Below, piece after piece: positions 7,594 to 17,400 of a stretch of 64,000 bases of DNA. Below the pieces are notes generated by a model. It saw only the letters and a program-made list of their open reading frames with translations, searched no databases and was not told the origin of the DNA. The position numbers and the translations under genes were made by a program. Source of the stretch: JAVJSD01 sp040219575 (lineage in GTDB: Bacteria > Planctomycetota > Planctomycetia > Pirellulales > Pirellulaceae); assembly GCA_040219575.1 (NCBI GenBank), contig JAVJSD010000003.1, positions 1 to 64,000 on the forward strand, read 5' to 3'. Within the stretch, counting starts at the first letter, position 1. Each line of letters begins with the position of its first letter.

Positions 7594-8175
7594 CTACTCA
7601 CCGGCGGTCGGCTCCGAGGCGAGCGGAGGCGCGGCGATCAGCACCTGCGCCGGGCGCACCACGCGGTCGTGCAGCAGGTAGCCCGATCGAATCTCGCGCG
7701 AGACGCAGCCGGGTTCAAATTGGTCGGTCGGCTCCTGGCCCGCCGCCTCGTGCAGATGGGGATCGAACGGGGCGCCGATCGCGTCGATGCGTGTGCAGTG
7801 GTGCTGGGTGAGGGTCGCGGTCATCTGCTGGCTGACCATCCGCACGCCGTCGAGCAAGCCCGTGGCGGTGTCGCTCTTGCCGGCTGCTTCGATCGCCCGT
7901 TCGAGATTGTCGAGCACCTGCAACAGATCCCGGACCAAGGGCAGCGACGCGTAGCGGCGCTCCTCCTCCATTTCGCGGCGGGCCCGTTTGCGGAAGTTTT
8001 CGAGTTCGGCGTGGCTCCGCAGGGCCCGCTCGTTGGCCTCGTGCACTTCGCTGCGGAGCGAATCGAGGTCCTGCGACGCGGTCTCCTGCGGATTCTCCGC
8101 GGGTGAGCTCACATCAATGCTCGAAGCGGTCGGTTGCTGCCGGTCGCGATCGGGTTGGTTTTTGTCGCCCGTCAT
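7594..8175 (-). CDS. grpE: nucleotide exchange factor GrpE
   Basis: A 193-residue co-chaperone that releases ADP from DnaK. A charged, disordered N-terminus (about 1-35) leads into a long coiled coil (LRSEVHEANERALRSHAELE), then the family block NFRKRARREMEEERRYA, and a C-terminal beta domain with FDPHLHEAAGQEPTDQ and SGYLLHDRVVRPAQVLIA. All are standard GrpE landmarks. It is 66 bases downstream of dnaJ with a 7-bp hairpin in the gap, and 40 bases upstream of the FmdB-type gene. No dnaK is present in the window. Confidence 0.96.
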   Translation of the reverse strand: MTGDKNQPDRDRQQPTASSIDVSSPAENPQETASQDLDSLRSEVHEANERALRSHAELENFRKRARREMEEERRYASLPLVRDLLQVLDNLERAIEAAGKSDTATGLLDGVRMVSQQMTATLTQHHCTRIDAIGAPFDPHLHEAAGQEPTDQFEPGCVSREIRSGYLLHDRVVRPAQVLIAAPPLASEPTAGE

Positions 8176-8210
8176 GGGGTATGGTCGTTGAAGGATGGAA
8201 GGTTGTGAAT

Positions 8211-8235
8211 CGGCGGACCGGGTTCGACTCCGCCG
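8211..8235 (-). other. 7-bp hairpin between dnaJ and grpE
   Basis: CGGCGGA and TCCGCCG pair across an 11-base loop containing GGTTCGAC. There is no T-run, so it is more likely an mRNA processing or stabilising hairpin than a terminator. Confidence 0.35.
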
Positions 8236-8241
8236 GGTCGA

Positions 8242-9381
8242 CTACTCCTCGCTCTCGACGGGCGCGAAGTAGTCGCGCAGCTTCTCCAGGAATGATTTGC
8301 GATGGGGGGTGACGTTGGCGTGCTCGAGTTCGGCCAACTCGCGCAGCAACTCCTCCTGGCGACGATCGAGCTTCTTGGGCACGTCGATCGCCACCTGCAC
8401 CACCAGGTTGCCGCGGCGCCCGCCGTGGGGATCGGGCATGCCCCGGCCTTTGATCTGAAAGACCTCGCCCGACTGCGTGCCGGGCGCGATCGTCAACTCG
8501 TCGCGCCCTTCGAGGGTAGGGACTTCGATCGACGCGCCCAGCGCCGCCTGCGTGTAACTGATCGGCAAGTGCAGGATCAGATGTCGACCGTCGCGTTGAA
8601 AGATCCTGTGCTCGCGGACGCGAATGAAGCAGTAGCAGTCGCCGGCGGGACCGCCATCGGGGCTGGGTTCGCCTTCGCCGCGAATCCGCAATCGCGTGCC
8701 GTCGTCGACCCCGGCGGGAATCGGGATGGGCTGCTTGACGCGACCCGCGACGTAGCCGGCGCCCCCGCAACCCTCGCACGGATCGGTGATGATCGAACCC
8801 GCTCCGCGACAGGTGGGGCACGTCGTCTGCACGCGGAGGATGCCCGCCGACTGGGTGACCTGTCCGTGACCGCCGCAACGGCGGCAGGTTTCGCGCGAGG
8901 AGCCGGGTTTGCTGCCGCCGCCGCTGCATGTCTCGCACTTTTGGCTGCGGTTGAACTGGACCTCCTTGGTGACGCCGCTGGCGGCTTCCTCCAGATCGAG
9001 CGTGACATCGACGCGGATGTCGGCGCCGCGCCGCACGCGACGTCGGCCGCCGCCGCCGCCGAACAGATCGCCGAAGATGCCGCCGCCGAAGATATCGCCG
9101 AAGGCCTCGAAGATGTCCTCGACGCTCTCGAACTGCGCGCCGCCGGCGCCCATCCCCTCCAGGCCGGCGTGCCCGTATTGATCGTAACGGGCTCGCTTAT
9201 CGGCGTTGCCCAGCACCTCGTAGGCCTCGGCGGCCTCCTTGAACATCTCCGCCGCCTCGGGTTCGGAGTTGCTGTCGGGGTGGAATTTGATCGCCAGCTT
9301 CCGATAGGCGACCGCGATCTCCTTCTCGGAGGCGGTGCGCGCAATCCCGAGAACCTCGTAGTAGTCGCGTTTTGCAGCCAT
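8242..9381 (-). CDS. dnaJ: molecular chaperone DnaJ
   Basis: A 379-residue Hsp40 that stimulates the DnaK ATPase and delivers unfolded clients. The J domain at residues 1-70 has the catalytic HPD at 34-36. A short Gly/Phe-rich linker (FGDIFGGGIFGDLFGGGGG) follows, then four zinc-finger repeats CETCSGGG, CRRCGGHG, CPTCRGAG and CEGCGGAG, and a C-terminal client-binding region with PSPDGGPAGDCYCFIRV and PHGGRRGNLVVQV. The start MAAKRDYYEVLG at 9381 is typical; an ATG three codons earlier (9390) is possible. A terminator separates it from groEL2 upstream, so it likely has its own promoter. It is co-directional with grpE. Confidence 0.96.
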   Translation of the reverse strand: MAAKRDYYEVLGIARTASEKEIAVAYRKLAIKFHPDSNSEPEAAEMFKEAAEAYEVLGNADKRARYDQYGHAGLEGMGAGGAQFESVEDIFEAFGDIFGGGIFGDLFGGGGGRRRVRRGADIRVDVTLDLEEAASGVTKEVQFNRSQKCETCSGGGSKPGSSRETCRRCGGHGQVTQSAGILRVQTTCPTCRGAGSIITDPCEGCGGAGYVAGRVKQPIPIPAGVDDGTRLRIRGEGEPSPDGGPAGDCYCFIRVREHRIFQRDGRHLILHLPISYTQAALGASIEVPTLEGRDELTIAPGTQSGEVFQIKGRGMPDPHGGRRGNLVVQVAIDVPKKLDRRQEELLRELAELEHANVTPHRKSFLEKLRDYFAPVESEE

Positions 9382-9482
9382 CGGAGCCATAACGGTTGGC
9401 GGGTCGAAACGTGCTGCTGAAATATAGCCCCGAGCCGAAGACGCCACAGCGCCGATTCGACTCGCCACATTCCTTCAGTCGA

Positions 9483-9514
9483 TAAAAACAGGCCACTTCG
9501 GGCGAAGCGGCCTG
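9483..9514 (-). terminator. intrinsic terminator after groEL2
   Basis: Read on the minus strand, CAGGCC and GGCCTG pair, extended by GCTTCG/CGAAGT with one mismatch, and are followed by TTTTTATC. It lies 78 bases downstream of the groEL2 stop and upstream of dnaJ, dividing the chaperone block into two transcription units. Confidence 0.8.
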
Positions 9515-9591
9515 CGCAAACCGGAAGCGATCGTCCGCCGCGGTCCGCGCCCGGGGAGCTCCCGAGGCGCGGCGCCGGGCGATCTTGCTCG

Positions 9592-11211
9592 TCAGCGAAT
9601 GGCGCCTTCGACGCTTCGCTTTTCTTTGTCTTCCTTGTCGAAGTTCGACACCATGGCGTCGGTGGTCAGCAGCAGACCGGAAATGCTGGCCGCGTTGGCC
9701 AGGGCCGTGCGAACCACCTTCACCGGGTCGATGATGCCGGCCTTGAACATGTCGACGTACTTGCCGCTGTTGGCGTCGAAGCCGAAGTTCTCCTTCTGCT
9801 GCAACACTTCATCGACCACCACGCTGCCGTCGATGCCGCCGTTGTCGGCGATCTGCCGCAGCGGAGCTTCCAGGGCTCGCAGGACGATATCGACGCCGAT
9901 CTTCTCGTCGCCCTTGGCGCCGCCGCGGGCCTTCTCCACCGCCTCGCGACAACGCAACAGGGCCACGCCGCCGCCCGGCAGAATGCCCTCCACCACGGCC
10001 GCCCGGGTGGCGTGCAAGGCGTCTTCCACGCGGGCCTTCTTCTGCTTCATGTCGGCCTCGGTCTCAGCGCCGACGGAGATCACGGCCACGCCGCCGCCCA
10101 ACTTGGCCAGTCGCTCCTGGTACTTTTCCTTGTCGTACTCGCTCTCGGTCGCCTTGAGCTGATTCCAGATCTGCTGGACGCGAAGGTCGATGTCGGCCCG
10201 CGAGCCGCCGCCTTCGACGATCGTCGTGGAGCTCTTGTCCACGGTGATTTTCTTGGCCTGGCCCAGATGCTCCAGCGACAGGTTTTCGAGCTGCAGGCCC
10301 AGGTCGTCGCTGATCATCGTGCCGCCGGTCAGCGTGGCGATATCGCCCAGCATCGCCTTGCGGCGGTCGCCGAAGCCCGGCGCCTTGACCGCACAGACGT
10401 TGAGCACGCCGCGCAGCTTGTTGACCACCAGCAGCGTCATCGCTTCCGCCTCGACGTCCTCGGCGATGATCAACAACGGCTTGCCGGTCTGGCTGACCTT
10501 CTCCAGCAGCGGCACCAGGTCGCGGAGATTGCTGATCTTCTTCTCGTGGATCAGGATCAGCGCGTCCTCCAGCAGGCAGTCCATCTCGGCCGGACGGTTG
10601 ATGAAGTACGGCGAGACAAAACCTTTGTCGAACTGCATGCCGTCGACGTACTCGACCGTCGTTTCAGCCGTCTTGCCTTCTTCGACCGTGATCACGCCGT
10701 CGTTGCCGACGCGCTCCAGCGCGTCGGCGAGCAACTCGCCGATCGACATGTCGTTGTTGGCGCTGATCGCGCCGACCTGGGCGACCTCGTCCCGCTTGGT
10801 GACCGCCTTCGACATTTCGTGCAGTCGGGCGACGGCCGCGTCGACCGCCTTCTCGATGCCGCGGCGAATCGACATCGGATTGCTGCCGGCCACGATGTTC
10901 CGCAGGCCTTCCTTGAAGATCGAACGCGCCAGCACGGTGGCCGTGGTCGTGCCGTCGCCCGCCAGGTCCGACGTCTTCTGCGCGACTTCCACCACCAGTT
11001 TCGAGCCCATGTTCTCGAAGCGGTCTTCCAGATCGATCTCCTTGGCCACCGTCACGCCGTCCTTGGTGACCGTCGGGCCGCCGAACGACTTGTCGATGAT
11101 CACGTTCCGCCCGGTCGGGCCCATGGTGATCGCCACGGCGTCGGCCAGTTTATCGATGCCGTGCAGCATGCGCTGCCGGGCATAGTCCTCGAATAACAAT
11201 TGTTTCGCCAC
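9592..11211 (-). CDS. groEL: chaperonin GroEL, second copy without GGM tail
   Basis: A 539-residue 60-kDa chaperonin subunit. It has the standard start MAKQLLFEDYARQ, the nucleotide site GDGTTTATVLA, and the equatorial and apical landmarks (MQFDKGFVSPYF, KAPGFGDRRKAML, GILPGGGVALL). Unlike GroEL1 upstream, the C-terminus ends KRSVEGAIR with no Gly-Gly-Met repeat, so the flexible tail in the folding cage is missing. The start codon is GTG. It lies 86 bases downstream of groES with a strong 10-bp hairpin between them, and is followed by a terminator. Planctomycetes often encode several GroELs; the tail-less copy may have a distinct client set, which is inference. Confidence 0.96.
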   Translation of the reverse strand: MAKQLLFEDYARQRMLHGIDKLADAVAITMGPTGRNVIIDKSFGGPTVTKDGVTVAKEIDLEDRFENMGSKLVVEVAQKTSDLAGDGTTTATVLARSIFKEGLRNIVAGSNPMSIRRGIEKAVDAAVARLHEMSKAVTKRDEVAQVGAISANNDMSIGELLADALERVGNDGVITVEEGKTAETTVEYVDGMQFDKGFVSPYFINRPAEMDCLLEDALILIHEKKISNLRDLVPLLEKVSQTGKPLLIIAEDVEAEAMTLLVVNKLRGVLNVCAVKAPGFGDRRKAMLGDIATLTGGTMISDDLGLQLENLSLEHLGQAKKITVDKSSTTIVEGGGSRADIDLRVQQIWNQLKATESEYDKEKYQERLAKLGGGVAVISVGAETEADMKQKKARVEDALHATRAAVVEGILPGGGVALLRCREAVEKARGGAKGDEKIGVDIVLRALEAPLRQIADNGGIDGSVVVDEVLQQKENFGFDANSGKYVDMFKAGIIDPVKVVRTALANAASISGLLLTTDAMVSNFDKEDKEKRSVEGAIR

Positions 11212-11260
11212 GCTGCTGAACCCTTATGCTCGAGTGGGTGCGTTGGTGTTTCCGGTGAGT

Positions 11261-11289
11261 CGCGCCGCCGGGGATTCCGCGGCGGCGCG
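11261..11289 (-). other. 10-bp GC hairpin between groES and groEL2
   Basis: CGCGCCGCCG at 11261-11270 pairs perfectly with CGGCGGCGCG at 11280-11289 across a 9-base loop, starting eight bases after the groES stop. No T-run follows on the minus strand. It could protect or cleave the message, or cause partial attenuation before groEL2. Confidence 0.55.
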
Positions 11290-11297
11290 CGTTGGTT

Positions 11298-11597
11298 CTA
11301 GCTGACAACCTTGGCCAGGATGTCGCTCTCGCGAAGGATCTTCACGTCTTCGCCGTTGATTTCGATGTCGGTGCCGCCGTACTTGCCGTAGATCACCTCG
11401 TCGCCGACCGCAACCGACAACTCGGCGCGATTGCCGTTGTCCAACAGTCGACCGGCGCCCACCGCCACCACGGTGCCGCGCTGCGGCTTTTCCTGAGCGC
11501 TGTCGGGCAACACGATGCCGCCCGAGGTTTTCTCTTCCGCCTGCAAAGGTTCGACAACCACCCGATCATCCAGGGGACGGATCTTGATCTTCGCCAT
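11298..11597 (-). CDS. groES: co-chaperonin GroES
   Basis: A 99-residue subunit of the heptameric lid of GroEL. KIRPLDDRVVVEPLQAEEKT and SGGIVLPDSAQEKPQ form the start of the fold and the mobile loop that docks onto GroEL; GDEVIYGKYGGTDIEINGED is the conserved C-terminal half. The ATG is preceded by AAGGAAA. It sits between two groEL genes, 77 bases after groEL1 and 86 before groEL2, on the same strand. Confidence 0.98.
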   Translation of the reverse strand: MAKIKIRPLDDRVVVEPLQAEEKTSGGIVLPDSAQEKPQRGTVVAVGAGRLLDNGNRAELSVAVGDEVIYGKYGGTDIEINGEDVKILRESDILAKVVS

Positions 11598-11674
11598 GTG
11601 TCTATTTCCTTCCGTTGATTCTTAACCAGTTTGATTGAACGTGGATCGTTGTTTTGTGGGTTGGCCGCGGCCGA

Positions 11675-13375
<1,701 letters not shown>

Positions 13376-13927
13376 GTTGGAATTCCTCCTGCTTGCTGAC
13401 AGATGTCGTGTGATCCGCCGATGGAGTGAACTGCCGAGCCGGCGTCGGTGGACGGCCGGTCGGAAGGATTGCTCACGCTTGGATGACGGGGCGTCGATGC
13501 CAACAGTTGGTCGAAAATGGCAGACACCGACCCCGTCGGCCCCTAGTTTCGCAAGCGGTGTGCCAACAATCCGCCGCGCGACGCAAGTCGTTTCTCTGGC
13601 AAGGATTTAGAGATTGCGGCCGAATTTCGGCCGGCACGGCGGCTTGCGGCGGGCTTCAGAACCTTGCCATTTTGACAGCGGAGCGAGCCCTGCAGCGATG
13701 GCCGCAAGAGGAGCATGGCCGCCGGGGCATGGCCGCCCTCGGCCGTGACGTGGGCGGGCGCTCCGTCGGGCCAGTGAGCGGCATCGCGGATTCACGGCCG
13801 AGGGCGGCCATGCTACGAGATGGAATTTGGCCGACAACGACCCACGGGGTGAGTCCGAAGTGGGCTGGCGAGAGCGGCGAGGACGAGAATTGAGCCCTCG
13901 CGTCAAATCGCTAAGCGACGGACTGCC
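13376..13927. other. region upstream of groEL1
   Basis: A gap of 552 bases between groEL1 and the lipoprotein gene. It contains two facing GTAGCATGGCCGCC-family palindromes (13727-13819) and some GC-rich filler. I searched by eye for the HrcA operator (TTAGCACTC with its facing half) and found none. No gene is supported here. Confidence 0.55.
13727..13819. repeat. facing pair of REP-like palindromes
   Basis: GCATGGCCGCCCTCGGCCGT at 13727 and its reverse complement GATTCACGGCCGAGGGCGGC plus CATGCTACGA at 13789-13819 face each other across about 40 bases, giving a doublet able to fold into one large hairpin. A degenerate third GGCCGCC core lies just before at 13713. Confidence 0.75.
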
Positions 13928-14182
13928 CTAATACGCCATGGGCTGCATCATCGGCGTGGGGACCAGTTCGCCTTCGATTTCGTCGCCCGGCATGACGCTT
14001 GATTCCACCACGCCCCCGGCGGGAGCAAAGGCGCTGCCGACGCGGCCATGCGTGGGATCGCTCCGCTGCCAGACGCCGCCGAAGGCCGGATAGCTGTAGT
14101 CGTCGCAGTTCTGGCACGTCGCGCAGCCGGAAACCGCGACACCGCCGACAGCCAACAGGAGGGCGAACAGAAAGCGTTTCAT
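13928..14182 (-). CDS. small hypothetical lipoprotein
   Basis: An 84-residue protein beginning MKRFLFALLLAVGGVAVSGC, a textbook type II signal peptide with the lipobox VSGC (Cys 20). The mature part is short (about 65 residues), Gly/Pro-rich, with CATCQNCDDYSYPAFGG at the start and ending VPTPMMQPMAY. No family is recognised. It is probably anchored to a membrane facing the periplasm. The ATG at 14182 is used; the TTG two codons before is less likely. It is divergent from the giant ThuA-cytochrome gene. Confidence 0.75.
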   Translation of the reverse strand: MKRFLFALLLAVGGVAVSGCATCQNCDDYSYPAFGGVWQRSDPTHGRVGSAFAPAGGVVESSVMPGDEIEGELVPTPMMQPMAY

Positions 14183-14468
14183 GGTCAAGAATCCCTGATT
14201 CGGCGGCGCTGTTTCACGATTTGCGGCGCACGGTGAGCTTCCCCGGGTGAATCCACGGGCGCGCCACGCTTGCGTATGACAGTAGATCGGCCGCCCGGAG
14301 CCTGCCGTTTAGGCAAAGTTTGCCGGAAACGCCGGGAGAGCGGATTTTTCCCGCTGGAGGTTCCCACCGGCGGCAAGCTGGAGCAAAATGGAACGTTTCC
14401 GCCCCCACCGGCGCTCTCCCTTTCCCACAGCAACGCAATCTCGACTCCCCCTCAGGAGGTTTGCCAGC

Positions 14469-17400
14469 ATGCTCCGCTATCGCGCTCTCTCCCCCTTCCT
14501 CGCCCTCTCCACTTTGCTGCTGTTGGCGGTCTGTGCTGTAAGTCCCGCTTGGGCCGCGGACGACGCCCCAGGCACAAAAGGGCCCGGCAAGAAAAAGATC
14601 GCGTTCATGGCGGGCGCCAAGAGCCACGGCTACGGCTCGCATGAGCACTACGCCGGTTGCGTGCTGCTGGCCAAGGCGATCCAGAACAACGTTCCAGGCG
14701 TGGAGACGGTCGTCTATCGCGACGGCTGGCCCGAAGATCCGAAGGCTTTCGACGACGCCGACTGCATCGTCATGTACTGCGACGGCGGCGGCCGTCATCC
14801 GGTGAACGATCACCTGGAGCAGGTCGACCGTTTGGCCAAACGGGGCGTCGGCGTGGTCTGCATTCACTACGGGGTGGAAGTGCCCAAAGGCCCCTCCGGC
14901 GAAAAGTTCCTCGACTGGATCGGCGGCTACTTTGAACCGTTCTGGTCGGTCAATCCGCATTGGACCGCCGAGTTCGACAAGTTTCCCGAGCACCCCATCA
15001 CTCGCGGCGTCGAGCCGTTTTCGATCAACGACGAGTGGTATTACCACATGCGATTCCGCGACGGGATGAAGGGCGTCACGCCGATCCTCACCGACCTGCC
15101 GTCTGACAGCACGCTTTCGCGCCCCGACGGCGCGCACAGCGGCAACCCCGATGTGCGCAAAGCCATCGCCAACAAGGAGCCGCAACACGTGGCCTGGGCG
15201 ATGGAGCGCGAAGACGGCGGCCGCGGCTTCGGCTTTACCGGCGGACACTTCCACTGGAACTGGGGCGATCCCAATTTCCGCAAGCTGGTGCTCAACGCCA
15301 TCCTCTGGACCGCCAAGGCCGAAGTGCCCCAAGGCGGCGTCGAAGACAAGCCGGTCACCATCGAACAGCTCGAGGAAAACCAGGACTACGAGCAGCCGCA
15401 GAATTTCAATCCCGAGGAAATCAAGAAGCGTCTGAACCTGCAAGGCGCGACGTCGGCCGGCGAAAAGACCAAAGCACCAGTCGCCGGCGCCGCCAAGCCC
15501 GTTTTCACTAGCCCGATCGTGACCCCGAAGACGCCGGGGCACGCGGTGGAGATCGACGCCGACATCACCGGCGCCAGCGAGTTGTATCTTGTGGTGCGGG
15601 ACGGCGGCGACGGCTTCAGTTGCGACTGGGCCGATTGGGCCGAACCTTGCCTGATCGGGCCCGAGGGCGAGAAGAAACTCACCGAACTGAAGTGGAAGTC
15701 GGCCCAGACCGACTTCGGCCAGGTGCGCGTCGACAAGAATGTCGGCGGCCGCGAATTGCGAATCGGCGGAGAGTCGGTCGCTTACGGGATCGGGACGCAC
15801 GCCAACTCGATCATCGCCTTCGATTTGCCCAAGGGCTATACGCGGTTCAAGGCGCGTGGCGGACTCGACAACGGCGGCGCCGATCAAGGGAGTTGCGGCA
15901 GCAATTCGTCGGTGCAGTTTTCGGTGTTTACCGGCAAGCCGGCGATGTTCGTCGCCCAGCACGGCGGCGGCGCCAGCGCCGCAAGCCGCGATCCGGCCGA
16001 CGCAGTGGACGGCCTCGATGTTGCTGACGGTCTCCAGGCCACGTTGTTCTCCTCGGAACCGAACCTGCTCAGCGTCACCAACCTCGATGTCGATCACCGC
16101 GGCCGCGTGTGGGTCTGTGAAGTCGTCAACTACCGCAAACACAACGGCGAGCGTCCCGAAGGCGACCGCATCCTGATCCTGGAGGACAAGGACGGCGACG
16201 GCAAGGCCGACGACACGAAGGTCTATTACCAGGGCCGCGACGTCGATTCGGCCATGGGCATCTGCGTGCTGGGCAACAAGGTGATCGTCTCCGCCACGCC
16301 CAACGTGATCGTCTTCACCGATACCGACGGCGACGACAAACCCGACAAAAAAGAGCTGCTGTTCACCAAGACCGGCCAGGTGCAGCACGACCATTCGGCC
16401 CACTCGTTCCTGTTTGGTCCCGACGGCAAGCTGTACTGGAATTTCGGCAACACCGGCAAGGCGGTCTTCGATAAGGACGGCAAGCCGGTCGTCGATATCC
16501 ACGGCGCCGAGGTGGTCGACAACGGCAAGCCGTATTACGGCGGCATGCCCTTCCGATGCAACCTCGACGGCGGCCAGTTCGAAGTGCTGGCCCACAACTT
16601 CCGCAACAATTACGAGGTGACCGTCGACTCGTTCGGCAACCTCTGGCAGTCGGACAACGACGACGACGGGAACCGCGCCGTGCGGATCAACTTCGTGATG
16701 GAGCACGGCAACTACGGCTATCGCGACGAGATGACCGGCGCCGGTTGGAAAGACTCCCGCACCGGCATGCACGAGGAAATCCCCTTGCGGCACTGGCATC
16801 TGAACGATCCGGGCGTCGTACCCAACCTGCTGCAGACCGGCGCGGGCTCGCCCACCGGCATCTGCTTCTACGAGGGCGACCTGCTGCCCAAGGTGTTCCA
16901 GAACCAGATCATCCACAGCGACGCCGGCCCAAACGTCGTCCGCGCTTATCCGGCCCAGAAGGACGGCGCCGGCTACTCGGCCGAGAGCGTGAATATCCTG
17001 CACGGCGCCCGCGACAACTGGTTCCGACCGGCCGACGTCTGCGTGGCGCCGGATGGCTCGCTGCTGATCACCGACTGGTACGATCCCGGCGTCGGCGGCC
17101 ACAACATGCAAGACATGCAGCGGGGCCGCATCTTCCGCGTCGCTCCGCCGAATACGAAATACATGGCGCCGAAATTCGACTTCAGCACCGTGGACGGCGC
17201 GCTAGCGGCCCTTCGCAATCCGAACCTCGCCACTCGCTATTTGGCCTGGACCGCGCTGCACGCTGTGGGCGACAAGGCCGAGCCCGCGCTGCAAAAGGAA
17301 TTCACAACGGCGGACAACCCGTATCACCAGGCCCGTGCCCTGTGGCTGCTCGGCAAGATCGGCGGCCGCGGCGAGCATTACGTGAGCGAGGCGATCCAAA

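Noticed and set aside
8211..8235. Text GGTTCGACTCC inside a stem, like a tRNA T-arm
   Set aside because: The stem is 7 bp with an 11-base loop, and there is no anticodon arm, D-arm or acceptor pairing around it.
14214..17111. A 965-residue open frame on the minus strand across the giant ThuA gene
   Set aside because: It is the antisense shadow of a GC-rich gene with rich domain content on the plus strand; its translation is Val/Ala/Gly/Asp/His-rich with no motif.
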